From Anaeramoeba ignava (taxonomy: Eukaryota > Metamonada > Anaeramoebidae): 64,000 bases of DNA. This document shows, piece after piece, positions 27,501-38,200 of the stretch. The first letter of the stretch is position 1, and every line of letters begins with the position of its first letter. Where the stretch lies: positions 62,001 through 126,000 of the forward strand of contig JAPDFW010000111.1 of NCBI GenBank assembly GCA_028826165.1. Reading direction: 5' to 3'. A program made the translations under genes and the position numbers. The notes under the pieces were generated by a model. It ran no database searches. It was given only the letters and a program-made list of their open reading frames with translations, and was not told the origin of the DNA.

Positions 27501-30500
27501 TCAATTTTTTTCCAAATACAAATTTTTAATAAAAAGAAGAAAAGCTTGAGAGGAAACATCAAGTAAAATTTTGCGAAATCTTTTTTGAGAACGATGAAGT
27601 TTTTTCATTTTTTTAAGTAATAGATCAGTTTTTTGAAAAGAAGAAATATTTTTAGTATGTTTAAGTGAAATTTTTTCAGCTTTAATTTGAAGAATTCTTT
27701 TAGTTTCTAGTCTCATTTCCAACCAAACTAATAATATTTTAACTTGATTTATATTTTGGATTTGAGAATTTGAATCAAAAGAAGAAGTGATATTTTTAAG
27801 AACAAGTGATTTTGAGAATTGATTAAAAATTGAGTCATTAATGATTGAAGTAAATGATTCAATTCCACAAGCAAGATTGATTGATGTGTTTAGAGCTGTC
27901 AATATTATATCAAAATAATCTAAAAGCCATTCCTTTTCAAATTTTTTGTTTTTTTTTGAACCGAATTTTTGGATTGTTTTATTTTTGAGAAATAATTTCA
28001 AGGAATCATCAAAAATCGAAAAATTATAATCTGCATAAAATAAATGTGATTCAGTAATCTTCAATTTGGGTAATTCAGATTCGGGAATATTTTTAATTCC
28101 ATTTTTTTGTAAATTTTCTTGTAATTGAAAATTTGCAAAAAATGAAATTTGTTTGAATTCATTGATCCATTCAATTATTTGTTGTGGTGAAATTATCGGC
28201 ATCGAATTCAATATCATTATTTCATATTCTATTTTGTTTGAATGAAGATCATTTTTCATTTGGTTTGTTTCTTCAATTATCATTTGATTTTTTTCTTCTG
28301 TTATTGTTTGATTTTCTTGAGGAAATAAAGGAGAAATATTTTGATTATTTTGATTTTTTGATTTTGTTCGTTTTCTTTTGATTTTTTGATTTTCATTTTC
28401 ATTTTCATTTTGATTTTCATTTTCATTTTCATTTTGATTTTGATTTTCATTTTCATTTTCATTTTGATTTTCATTTTCATTTTGATTTTCATTTTGATTT
28501 TGATTTTGATTTTGATTTTCATTTTCATTTTGATTTTGATTTTGATTTTGATTTTGATTTTGATTTTGATTTTGATTTTGATTTTGATTTTGATTTTGAT
28601 TTTGATTTTGATTTTGAATTTGATTTTGATTTTGATTTTGATTTTGATTTTGATTTTGATTTTAATTTTGATTTTGATTTTGATTTTGATTTTGATTTTG
28701 ATTTTGATTTGGTTTTGGTTTTGATTTTGATTTTCCTTTTTCTTCATTTTCACTTTTTACTAGGCCAAGTGCAGAAGAAAATAATTCTTTTCTTTTTTGA
28801 TAATATAAATTTTTTACTTGAGTTGTACTTTTAGATCCTCCTAATAAAATTGCGACTTGATCCCAATTTCTACCGAAAGCAAGAACAAATTCATGAAATA
28901 GAATAATTTCTTCATCTCGCCAAATTAATTGATCAAAATGTTTAATTTGATCATCTTGCATTGCAAATCTTTTCTTTTTTCTTTGTTTGTTTTCAAATAT
29001 TCTTGGTTTATTTGTTGATTCATTTATCATTTTAGCTTTAATTTTTGGATCACGTGGTATTTTTGATCTTTCTTTTAATGATTTCCAAAAATTACTTAAC
29101 GCTTTGAGACCAAATTTAATATTTGGTTGAAGAAAAATAATTTTTTTATCTGTAGTTGATTTTTTGGGATTTTTTGGATTTCTTGGATTTTTTGGAGTTT
29201 TTGGAGTTTTTGGAGTTTTTGGAGTTTTTGGATTTTTTGGAGTTTTTGGATTTTTTGGATTTTTTGGAGTTTTTGGAGTTTTTGGAGTTTTTGGATTTCT
29301 TATTCTTTCCTTTTTCGGTTTTTTTTCTTTTGGTTCTTTTTTTCCTTTTTTTTTTGTTTTTTCATCAACTTGATCGAATTTGATTAGATTTTGTCGATTT
29401 TCAATTTTTCCTGTTTGTAAATTTATTAATACTAAACCTTTTTCATAAAATTGAAAGAATTCTTGAGTTGAATCTTGATTAAAATGTTTTTCTATTTGTG
29501 GTAATTCATGAAAAGGAGGTAAAATTATTTTGGAAGAAATTTTTGATAAACTTGATTTTTTAGTGTGTAAAAAAGAATGATCAAATTTAATTGGTTTTCC
29601 TGTTTTGAAAGCATTCCAAAGATCGATCTTGATAAAAGCATTAAATTGATTTGTTTTTTTCTTTTGTTTTTGTGTTTTTTTTAGATTGAAGACTTTTTGA
29701 TTTGCTTTTTTTGATTTTTGTTCAAATATTTTAAGGAAAATTTCTCTTTCAAATTTTTCATTTTTGAGACGAGATTTCATTTCTTTCTGGTTTATTTGTT
29801 CAATTTCTTCTTCTCTGTTTAATTTATTTATAAAATTATTTATAAAATTATTTATAAAATTATTAATAAAATTATTTATAAAATTATTAATAAAATTATT
29901 TATAAAATTATTTATAAAATTATTTATTTAAAATTATTTATAAAATTATTTATAAAATTATTTATAAATTATTTATTAAATTATTTATAAAATTATTTAT
30001 TAAAATTATTTATAAAATTATTTATAAAATTATTTATAAAATTATTTATAAAATTATTTATTAAATTATTTATTAAATTATTTATTAATAAAATTATTTA
30101 GATTTAAATGAATTAAAATTACAAAGTTAAAGGATTATTTTAAAAAATTAAAAATTATTTGTTGAATCTTGATTATAAAAATTATTTATTAAATTATTAA
30201 TAATTATCAATATATAAAATTATTTATTAAATTATTTTCAATATCAATATTAAAATTCATTTATCAATTTATAAATATTTATTAAATTATCATTATCATT
30301 TATTTCATTATTATTCATTAATAAATTTTTCATTTTCATGAATTAAAATTTTAAAGGATTATTTTATCATTTGTTCATTATCATTTATCATTATCAATTA
30401 TCATTATCATTATCATTTATCATTATCATTATTATCATTATCATTTTATCATTATCATTATCATTTTCATTATCATTATCATTATCATTATCATTATCAT

Positions 30501-31010
30501 TATCATTATCATTATCATTATCATTATCATTATCATTATCATTATCATTATCATTATCATTATCATTATCAATATCATTATCATTATCATTATCATTATC
30601 ATTATCATTATCATTATCATTATCATTTTCATTATCAATATCATTATCATTATCAATAATATTTGAAAAATTTTTAATATTATTCTCTATTAATTCTAAT
30701 TTGATAGATTTTAAAAAGAAAAGAAAAGAAAAGAAAAAAAAATTTATAATTAAATTAAATAAGGAACGTTAAATTTTAAATTGTTTTTTTTTTTTAATTT
30801 TGTTATTTTTTAATTTTAATAGATAAAATAATTAAATTAATAAATAAATATTATTAAATTTTCTTATTATTTTTTTTTAAAAAAAGAAATAAAAAAAAGT
30901 TGTTTTTTACTTTCATTTTTTAAAGTTTCTTTATCATTTAAATTTGTATTTAAGTTATCATTTGAGTTTTTTAAAGGAATTAAAACATTTTCTTTTATTG
31001 GATTTGTCAT
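27501..31010 (-). CDS. SANT/Myb-domain protein with TPK repeats and long QN tract; in-frame TAA in the tract
   Basis: Exon 1 is 31010..30911 (MTNPIKENVLIPLKNSN). Exon 2 starts at 30695 and runs into a GATAAT (Asp-Asn) tract whose end I cannot place. The main exon starts near 29814. It holds an RNPKTPKTPKTPKN-type Pro-Lys-Thr repeat (29300-29160), likely nucleic-acid binding, and a SANT domain at 28950-28770: WRDEEIILFHEFVLAFGRNW then KNLYYQKRKEL, as in co-repressor/chromatin SANT modules. A QN tract follows (28735-28390). At 28664..28662 one CAA of the tract reads TAA. The same frame then stays open to 27501 and codes a further ~260-aa, non-repetitive helical domain (ending LFIKNLYLEKN), so the gene probably continues through it. 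Role inferred: nuclear, chromatin-linked. The function of the C-terminal domain is unknown. Confidence 0.6.
28386..28735. repeat. CAAAAT/GAAAAT hexamer tract coding Gln-Asn/Glu-Asn (minus strand)
   Basis: About 350 bp of ATTTTG and ATTTTC units. On the minus strand in the gene frame they read (Gln-Asn)n with some Glu-Asn. The other frames give the misleading Lys-Ile and Leu-Ile open frames. Confidence 0.9.
29820..30690. repeat. AT satellite (AAATTATTTATA) and ATTATC tract in the SANT gene
   Basis: From 29820 to about 30110 there are 12-bp units AAATTATTTATA, probably intron. From 30370 to 30656 there are ATTATC units, reading Asp-Asn on the minus strand and likely coding in exon 2. Around 30110-30370 the sequence is irregular A/T. 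The splice donor between them is not resolved. Confidence 0.65.
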
Positions 31011-31090
31011 TTAAAAAAAAAAATAAGAAAAAAAAAATAATAAAAAATAAAAATGAGAAAAATAAAAAAATAAAAAATTAAATTTAAATT

Positions 31091-31119
31091 TTTTTTTCAT
31101 TTTTTTCATTTTTAAAATT
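31091..31119 (+). promoter_or_regulatory. T-rich TTTTTTTCATTTTTTTC leader within a divergent promoter
   Basis: This lies in the 109-bp gap between the divergent starts at 31010 (-) and 31120 (+). The right side has the TTTTTCATTTTTTTCATTTTT block typical here. The left side is the A-rich mirror of the same pattern for the minus-strand gene. Confidence 0.4.
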
Positions 31120-32537
31120 ATGGAAACAAACAATCAAAATTCAAAAGAAAAATTCAAACCAAAATTCGAAGAAAATTCAAAAAGAAATTTAAAGAAAATT
31201 CAAAAGAAAATTCAAAGAAAATTTAAAAGAAAATTCAAATCAAAAAAAAAAATGAAAATTCAAAAAGAAAATGAAAAGAAAATGAAAAAGAAAATGAAAA
31301 TGAAAAAAATCAAAATTTAAAAGAAAATTTAAATCAAAATCAAATTCAAATAAAAAAACAAACAAATTTTCATTTTGAAGAAAATACAGAAGAAAATATT
31401 GAGATTCAAACATCAAATTTACAAAAGAAAAAAGTAAAAAGATTAGCCTCAATAACAGGAATGAAAAAATTTGAAAATTTTTCTTTTGAAGAATTAAGAT
31501 ATTTTTATGAACAAACATCCAATTTAAGTGATCTTTTGAACAAGAGTGTAAATTTAGATAATGATAGCTTTGAATCTGAACAATTAACACCACTATTTCA
31601 CAGTTCAAAATCAATGACAATTCCAAGAGGATCAAAAATAGAACAAAATTCAATCAAAGAAAAAAAATTAAAAAGATTAAGAACTTTTTTAACTCAAAAT
31701 ATCAATGAATCCTTTAGGAAAACAAAAGAAGAAGAAAAATCAGAAAACGATCCAAAACCAACTGAAGCAATTCAAAGAAATGATAATTTTTCTGAACAAA
31801 AATTTAATAACCAAGAAAACAATCAAAACAATTTCCAATATTTTCCAAGAGAAAGATCAAAAACTATTAATGTACCTCAAAGGCATCAATTTGTCAAAAG
31901 AATAATGACAGAACCTCGAAATCAAATTAGTCCATTTCAAGAACAACAACAAAAAGAAGAACAAGAACAAAAAGAACAAGAAATATTAATTCCTCAATTA
32001 TCTCAACAATCAAATCAATTATTTCAAAAATTATTTAATGAAATTCGACAAGAATCTCAATTTGATAAATTATCTCAACAAAAACAACAATATCTAAGAA
32101 ATCAACCATTTAGATTTCAAACAACAAGATTTGGAAATGAAAACAAATTTGATTCTTATTTACAAAATCCAATTCAAAATCCAAATCAAAATCAAAATCA
32201 AAATCCAATTCAAAATCCAATTCAAAATCAAAATCAAAATCCAATTCAAATTCAAAATCCAATTCAAAATCCAATTCAAAACCAAAATCCAATTCAAAAT
32301 TCAATTCAAAATCAAATCCAAAATCAAAATCCAATTCAAAATCAAATTCAAAATCAAATCCAAATTCAAAATCAAATCCAAAATCAATCAAATCCTTCTT
32401 TTTCTTCTGAACTTATTCATCAACTTATCCAAGAAAATGAAAGATTAAAAAGAAAAGTTAAAACTTTATCAAATGCTTTTTGGTCTTTATTTTCTATTGT
32501 TGAAGAATTTCGAAATGATTCTAATAATATGTTTTGA
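31120..32537 (+). CDS. QN-rich protein of unknown function with SFEELR motif and C-terminal coiled coil
   Basis: The start METNNQNSKEKFKPKF is followed by a Lys/Glu/Asn tract in which the frame slips (about 31274-31277, in an A run). After that the frame runs unbroken to TGA at 32537. The conserved-looking part reads ASITGMKKFENFSFEELRYF, which resembles the short 'I-x-M-x-x-[YF]-x-x-x-SFEELR' motif of some FG nucleoporins (Nup98-type). Apart from this I see no FG repeats, so that is only a hint. Next come a basic Ser/Thr region (SKSMTIPRGSK, RERSKTINVPQRHQF), an (I-Q-N-P)n/(QN)n tract at 32155-32395, and a C-terminal helix with heptads (LIQENERLKRKVKTLSNAF). I do not recognise the family. 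It is divergent from the SANT gene. Confidence 0.55.
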
Positions 32538-32640
32538 TTTCGTTTTTTTTTTCAAAATTTTTTTTTTTCAATTTTTAAAAAGTAAAAATTCGTTAAAAAA
32601 ATTTATTTCATTTTTTTTTTCAATTTCTTTTAAAAATAAA

Positions 32641-35226
32641 ATGGAAAAACAAAAATATCTTGAATTTATTGATTATTATAATGATGTTGTAATGAGTTTA
32701 TTTCAAAATTCTGGTTGTGGTTTGTTATTATCGATTTATATTATTTTTTTAAAATAAATAATAAATAATTTTTCTTTTTAAAATAAAAATTTTTTTTAGA
32801 AAGAGATGCACATGATAGGATTTTTAATCTTCTTAAAGCAGATATTGATCCTTCAAAGTTTTTATTAAATCAATTTTAAATCAATTTTAAATCAATTTTA
32901 TATCAATTTTAAATCAATTTTATATCAATTTTAAATCAATTTTATATCAATTTTATATCAATTTTAAATCAATTTTAAATCAATTTTAAATCAATTTTAA
33001 ATCAATTTTATATCAATTTTAAATCAATTTTAAATCAATTTTATATCAATTTTAAATCAATTTTATATTAATTTTATATTAATTTTATATTAATTTTAAA
33101 TCAATTTTAAATCAATTTTAAATCAATTTTAAATCAATTTTAAATCAATTTTAAATCAATTTTAAATCAATTTTAAATTAATTTATTTAAATCAATTTTA
33201 TATTTTTTATATCAATTTTAAATCAATTTTAAATCAATTTTAAATCAATTTTAAATCAATTTTAAATCAATTTTAAATCAATTTTAAATCAATTTTAAAT
33301 CAATTTTAAAAATCAATTTTTAAATCAATTTTAAATCAATTTTATATTAATTTTAAATCAATTTTATATCAATTTTAAACCAATTTTTAATCAATTTTAA
33401 ATCAATTTTAAATCAATTTTAAATCAATTTTAATTTAATTTTAATCAATTTTATATCAATTTTATCAATCAATTTTAAATTAATTTTATATCAATTTTAT
33501 ATCAATTTTAAATTAATTTTATATTTTATATCAATTTAAATCAATTTTAAATCAATTTTAAATCAATTTTAAATCAATTTTAAATCAATTTTTAAATCAA
33601 TTTTAAATCAATTTTTAAATCAATTTTAAATCAATTTTAAAATCAATTTTAAATCAATTTTATATTAATTTTAAATCAATTTTAAATCAATTTTAAATCA
33701 ATTTTAAATTAATTTTTAAATCAATTTTAAATCAATTTTTAATCAATTTTAAATCAATTTTATATTAATTTTATATTAATTTTAAATCAATTTATATCAA
33801 TTTTAAATCAATTTTAAAACCAATTTTAAACCAATTTTAAAACCAATTTTAAATCAATTTTAAATCAATTTTTAAAATCAATTTTAAATCAATTTTAAAT
33901 CAATTTTAAATCAATTTTTAAATCAATTTTAAATCAATTTTAAATCAATTTTAAATCAATTTTAAATCAATTTTATATCAATTTTAAATCAATTTTAAAT
34001 CAATTTTATATCAATTTTATATCAATTTTAAATCAATTTTATATCAATTTTATATCAATTTTATATCAATTTTATATCAATTTTAAATCAATTTTAATTT
34101 AATTTTATATCAATTTTATATCAATTTTAAATCAATTTTATATCAATTTTATATCAATTTTAAATCAATTTTATATCAATTTTATATCAATTTTATATCA
34201 ATTTTATATCAATTTTAAATCAATTTTAATTTAATTTTATATCAATTTTATATCAATTTTAAATCAATTTTATATCAATTTTAAATCAATTTTAAATCAA
34301 TTTTAAATTAATTTTAAATCAATTTTAAATCAAATCAATTTATAGAGAAATTGGTGATGAATTGATAAAATCATTATTAAATCCTCCAAATTATGAAATT
34401 GCAATTGATTCTTATAATTTACTTATGAAAATTTTAAAAAATAAAAAAGTATCATCATTTTAAAAAAAATTCATTTATAATTTAAAATTTATAATTTAAA
34501 AAATTTAAATTTTGAAAGTTAAACGATTTTGTATTAGAAAAAACTTTAATTAACCCATTCAATATTTTAAATATTATCAACAAAATCATTGAGAATATTA
34601 AAGATGAAACATTGATTCACGGATTGATTTTATTTCTTAAATTATTATTCCAATTTATCAAAACAAAAGAAATCAAACTTCCAACAAAACTAAAAACACA
34701 AATGATTCCAAAATTATTTAAACTTAAAAGAGTTTTGAAAAAAAAAAAAAAAGGATTTAGTTCAGAAATATTAGAATTTATTGCGATTATTACAAATTTA
34801 TCAACACATTCAAGCAATATTTATGAAATTATAAAAAATTTTGATAATTTAGATGATGAAATGATGTTTATTTTCCAAAAATTAGAAAATGAATCAAAAT
34901 TTAATTTTTCAATTTGTTTTTTAGCTCATAGATCAAATATTTATAAAACAAAATATCCAAGAATAACTGATGTTTCAAAAGATTTACCTAAATTTATTTG
35001 CCAAATTCATTTTAAATTAAGTGAATCTAATTTGTTCCACTTTTATATTTTATTATGGTTTATTGTTTTTTGTTTAAAAAGCAATAAATTAGAGAATTCT
35101 CCAAAATTGAAAAAAAGATTAATTAAAATTGAAAAAGAGAGTTCTAAAACTGTTTCAAATTCTTTATTTCAATCATTTTTTATTGAAAAGAATTTAGAAT
35201 TAAATTCTTTAATAAAAGATTTTTAA
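32641..35226 (+). CDS. Unknown helical protein, four exons, one 1.5-kb satellite intron
   Basis: Exons: 32641..32713, 32800..32857, 34346..34448, 34519..35226, all phases agreeing. They give about 314 aa starting MEKQKYLEFIDYYNDVVMSL. The product is alpha-helical and Leu/Ile/Lys-rich with no membrane span I trust (FYILLWFIVFCL near the end is hydrophobic but short). The run of paired helices (KIIENIKDETLIHGLILFL, ILEFIAIITNLSTHSSNIYE) looks like HEAT/ARM-type repeats, but I cannot name a family. It lies between a QN-rich gene and the myotubularin-like gene, both on the same strand. Confidence 0.6.
32858..34345 (+). repeat. 11-bp satellite intron (AATTTTAAATC / AATTTTATATC)n
   Basis: A 1.49-kb intron (GTTTTT...ATAG) built from roughly 130 copies of an 11-bp unit, AATTTTAAATC or AATTTTATATC, with occasional one-base length changes. 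Because A/T tracts recur at about one helical turn, the DNA is expected to be intrinsically curved. Confidence 0.85.
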
Positions 35227-35291
35227 ATTAAAAATTTTTTTTTTTCTTTTTTTTTTTTCATTTTTTTTTTAATTTAATTTTTTTTAATTTA

Positions 35292-38200
35292 ATGTCAGAT
35301 AAAGAAGAAAATAAAGAAGAAAAAAATAACGGAAAAAATAAAGAAAATGATTCTAAAACAGAAAATGATATAAAAGAAATAATTGAAAATCAAGAAGATG
35401 TAAAAAAAAAAAACAAAAAAAAATTTTTTATAATTAAAAATAATAATTTAAATAAAACAAACTTTATTTAGGAAACAAAAAACCAAGAAATGAATCTTAA
35501 TTTAGTAAATTCAATTAAAAAATTTAATTAAAAATTTAAATAAAAATTCAATTAAAAAATTTAATTAAAAAATTCAATTAAAAAATTTAATTAAAAATTT
35601 AATTAAAAATTTAAATAAAAATTTAATTGATTACTTATTAAATAGCATCAAAATGAAAATCAACAAAAAATTATTTATGAAGAACAAACTCTTATAGAAG
35701 GAGAAGTTGAAATTACTCTTATTGATAAGATTATTTATATTTTTCCTCAAGATCAAGATGAAAAAAAACAACATTTTTATGGTGTTCTTCGTTTAACAAA
35801 TTATCGTCTTTATTTTATTCCAACTGAATTAGATTCTATAGTAATTTATTCTTCTTATTTTCTTATTATTTATTTATTTATTTAAAATACTTTTTTTTTA
35901 GAAATTTATTCCTTCTCAAAATTTTCCTGAAATTACTCTTGGAAATATTGCTTCAATTGAAAAATTTGGTGGAATTAAAAGCAAAAGTAAAAATTAAAAT
36001 TAAAATTAAAATCAAAATTAAAATTAAAATGAAAATTTAAATTAAAATTAAAATTCAAAATTAAAATCAAAATTAAAATCAAAATAAAAATTAAAATTAA
36101 AATTAAAATTAAAATAAAAATTAAAATTAAAAATTAAATTAAAATTAAAATTAAAATTAAATTAAAAAAAATTAAAATTAAAATCAAAAATTAAAATTAA
36201 AATTAAAATTAAAATTAAAATTAAAATTAAAATTAAAATTAAAATTAAAATTAAAATTAAATTAAAATTAAAATTAAAATTAAAATTAAAATTAAAATTA
36301 AAATTAAAATTAAAATTAAAATTAAAAATCAAAATTAAAATTAAAAATTAAATTAAAATTAAAATTAAAATTAAAATTAAAATTAAAAATTAAAATTAAA
36401 TTTAAAAAATTAAAATTAAAATTAAAATTAATATTAAAATTAAAATTCATATTAAAATTAAAAATTAAAATTAAAATTAAAATTAAAATCAAAATTAATT
36501 TATAAAATTAAAATTAAAATTAAAAATTAAAATTAAAATTAAAATTAAAATTAAAATTAAAATTAAAATTAAAATTAAAAATGTTTTTTCAGATATTTTG
36601 GGATTCGGATTTGAAATTTTGCATAAAGAATTTAAAAAAACTAAATTCTATATTCCATATAAAAGGATAATATCAAAAAATTTTATTGAAAGTTTAGAAC
36701 AATTAATAACACCAACTAAAATACAAGATACTTTTGCTTTCTCACATAAAAAACAAAAAGATATTGATGATGGTTGGCAAATTTATAATCCTATTGAAGA
36801 ATTTAAAAGATTTGGTAGAAAATTTAAAATTAAAATTAAAATTAAAATTAAAATTAAAATTAAAATTAAAATTAAAATTAAAATTAAAATTTAAAATTAA
36901 AATCAAAAATTAAAATTTAAAATTAAAATTAAAATTAAAATTAAAATTAAAATTAAAATCAAAATTAAAATTAAAATTCAAATTAAAATCAAAATTATTA
37001 TTAAAATTAAAATCAAAATCAAAATTATTATTAAAATTAAAATTAAAAATTAAAATTAAAATTAAAATTAAAATTAAAATTAAAATTAAAATTAAAATTA
37101 AAATTAAAATTAAAATTAAAATTAAAATTAAAATTAAAATTAAAATTAAAATTATTAAAAAAAGAAATTCCAAATGATTCCTGGAGAATTTCTCAATATA
37201 ATGATGAATATAAATTATCTGAAACATATCCTTCTCATTTAATAATTCCAAATGATTTAAAAGATGAAGAATTAACTAATATTGCTTCCTCAAGATTTTT
37301 AAACAGAATTCCAGTATTAGTATGGAAAAATAATTCAGATACAGTTTTTTTATTACGAGGAGCACAATCTAAACAAGGTTTTTTTTTTAAAATTAAAATT
37401 TTCATTTTAAAATTAAAATTTAAAATTAAAATTAAAATTAAAATTAAAATTAAAATTAAAATTAAAATTAAAATTAAAATTAAAATTAAAAATTAAAATT
37501 ATTAAAATTAAAATTAAAAATTGAAAAAATTTATTTTAAAAATTAAAATTTAAAAATGAAAATTAAAATTAAAATTCAAATTTTAAAACAGAAAATTAAA
37601 AAAAAAATTCAGAAAATTAAAATTAAAATTTATTTTAAAATTAAAATTAAAATTAAAATTAAAATTAAAATTAAAATTCAAATTCAAATTAAAATTAAAA
37701 TTAAAATTAAAATTAAAATTAAAATTAAAATTAAAATTAAAATTAAAATTAAAATTCATTTTAAAATTAAAATTAAAATTCATTTTGAAATTTAAAATTA
37801 AAAATTCATTTTAAAATTAAAATTAAAATTAAAATTAAAATTAAAATTAAAATTCATTTAAAATTTAAAATCAAAATTAAAATTCATTTGAAATTGAAAT
37901 TAAAAATTGAAATTAAAATTTTGAAATTAAAATTCATTTTAAAAAACTAGAGAAAAAAACAGCATCTTATGATGAAAAATACATCAAAGAAATAATCGAA
38001 CTTACAAAAAACAAAGGAGATTTTATAATCATAGATTGCCAAAACAAAAAAAACACATCCAAAAACAAAAACAAAAACAAAAACAAAAACAACAAAAAAG
38101 AATTAACAAAAATAGAAAGTGATTACGGATGTAAAATTGAATTTTTAGGGATAAGTGCCAAAAAAGTTATCGAAGAAAGTATAAACAAACTAAGAAACTT

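Noticed and set aside
28662-28664. A non-standard genetic code with TAA = Gln
   Set aside because: TAA ends several genes at the expected place (fimbrin, Tim17-family, eIF4B-like, Rab2), and introns hold countless TAA; one in-tract TAA is better explained by a base change.
28301-28753. Open frames of pure Lys-Ile, Leu-Ile, Phe-Asn or Ile-Met (also 26856, 36910, 37556, 41089, 48145, 50858, 52971)
   Set aside because: These come from simple hexamer repeats open in several frames; only the Gln-Asn/Glu-Asn frame joins to real protein.
30371-30772. Open frame of Ser-Leu repeats on the plus strand
   Set aside because: It is the reverse of the GATAAT (Asp-Asn) tract belonging to the minus-strand SANT gene.
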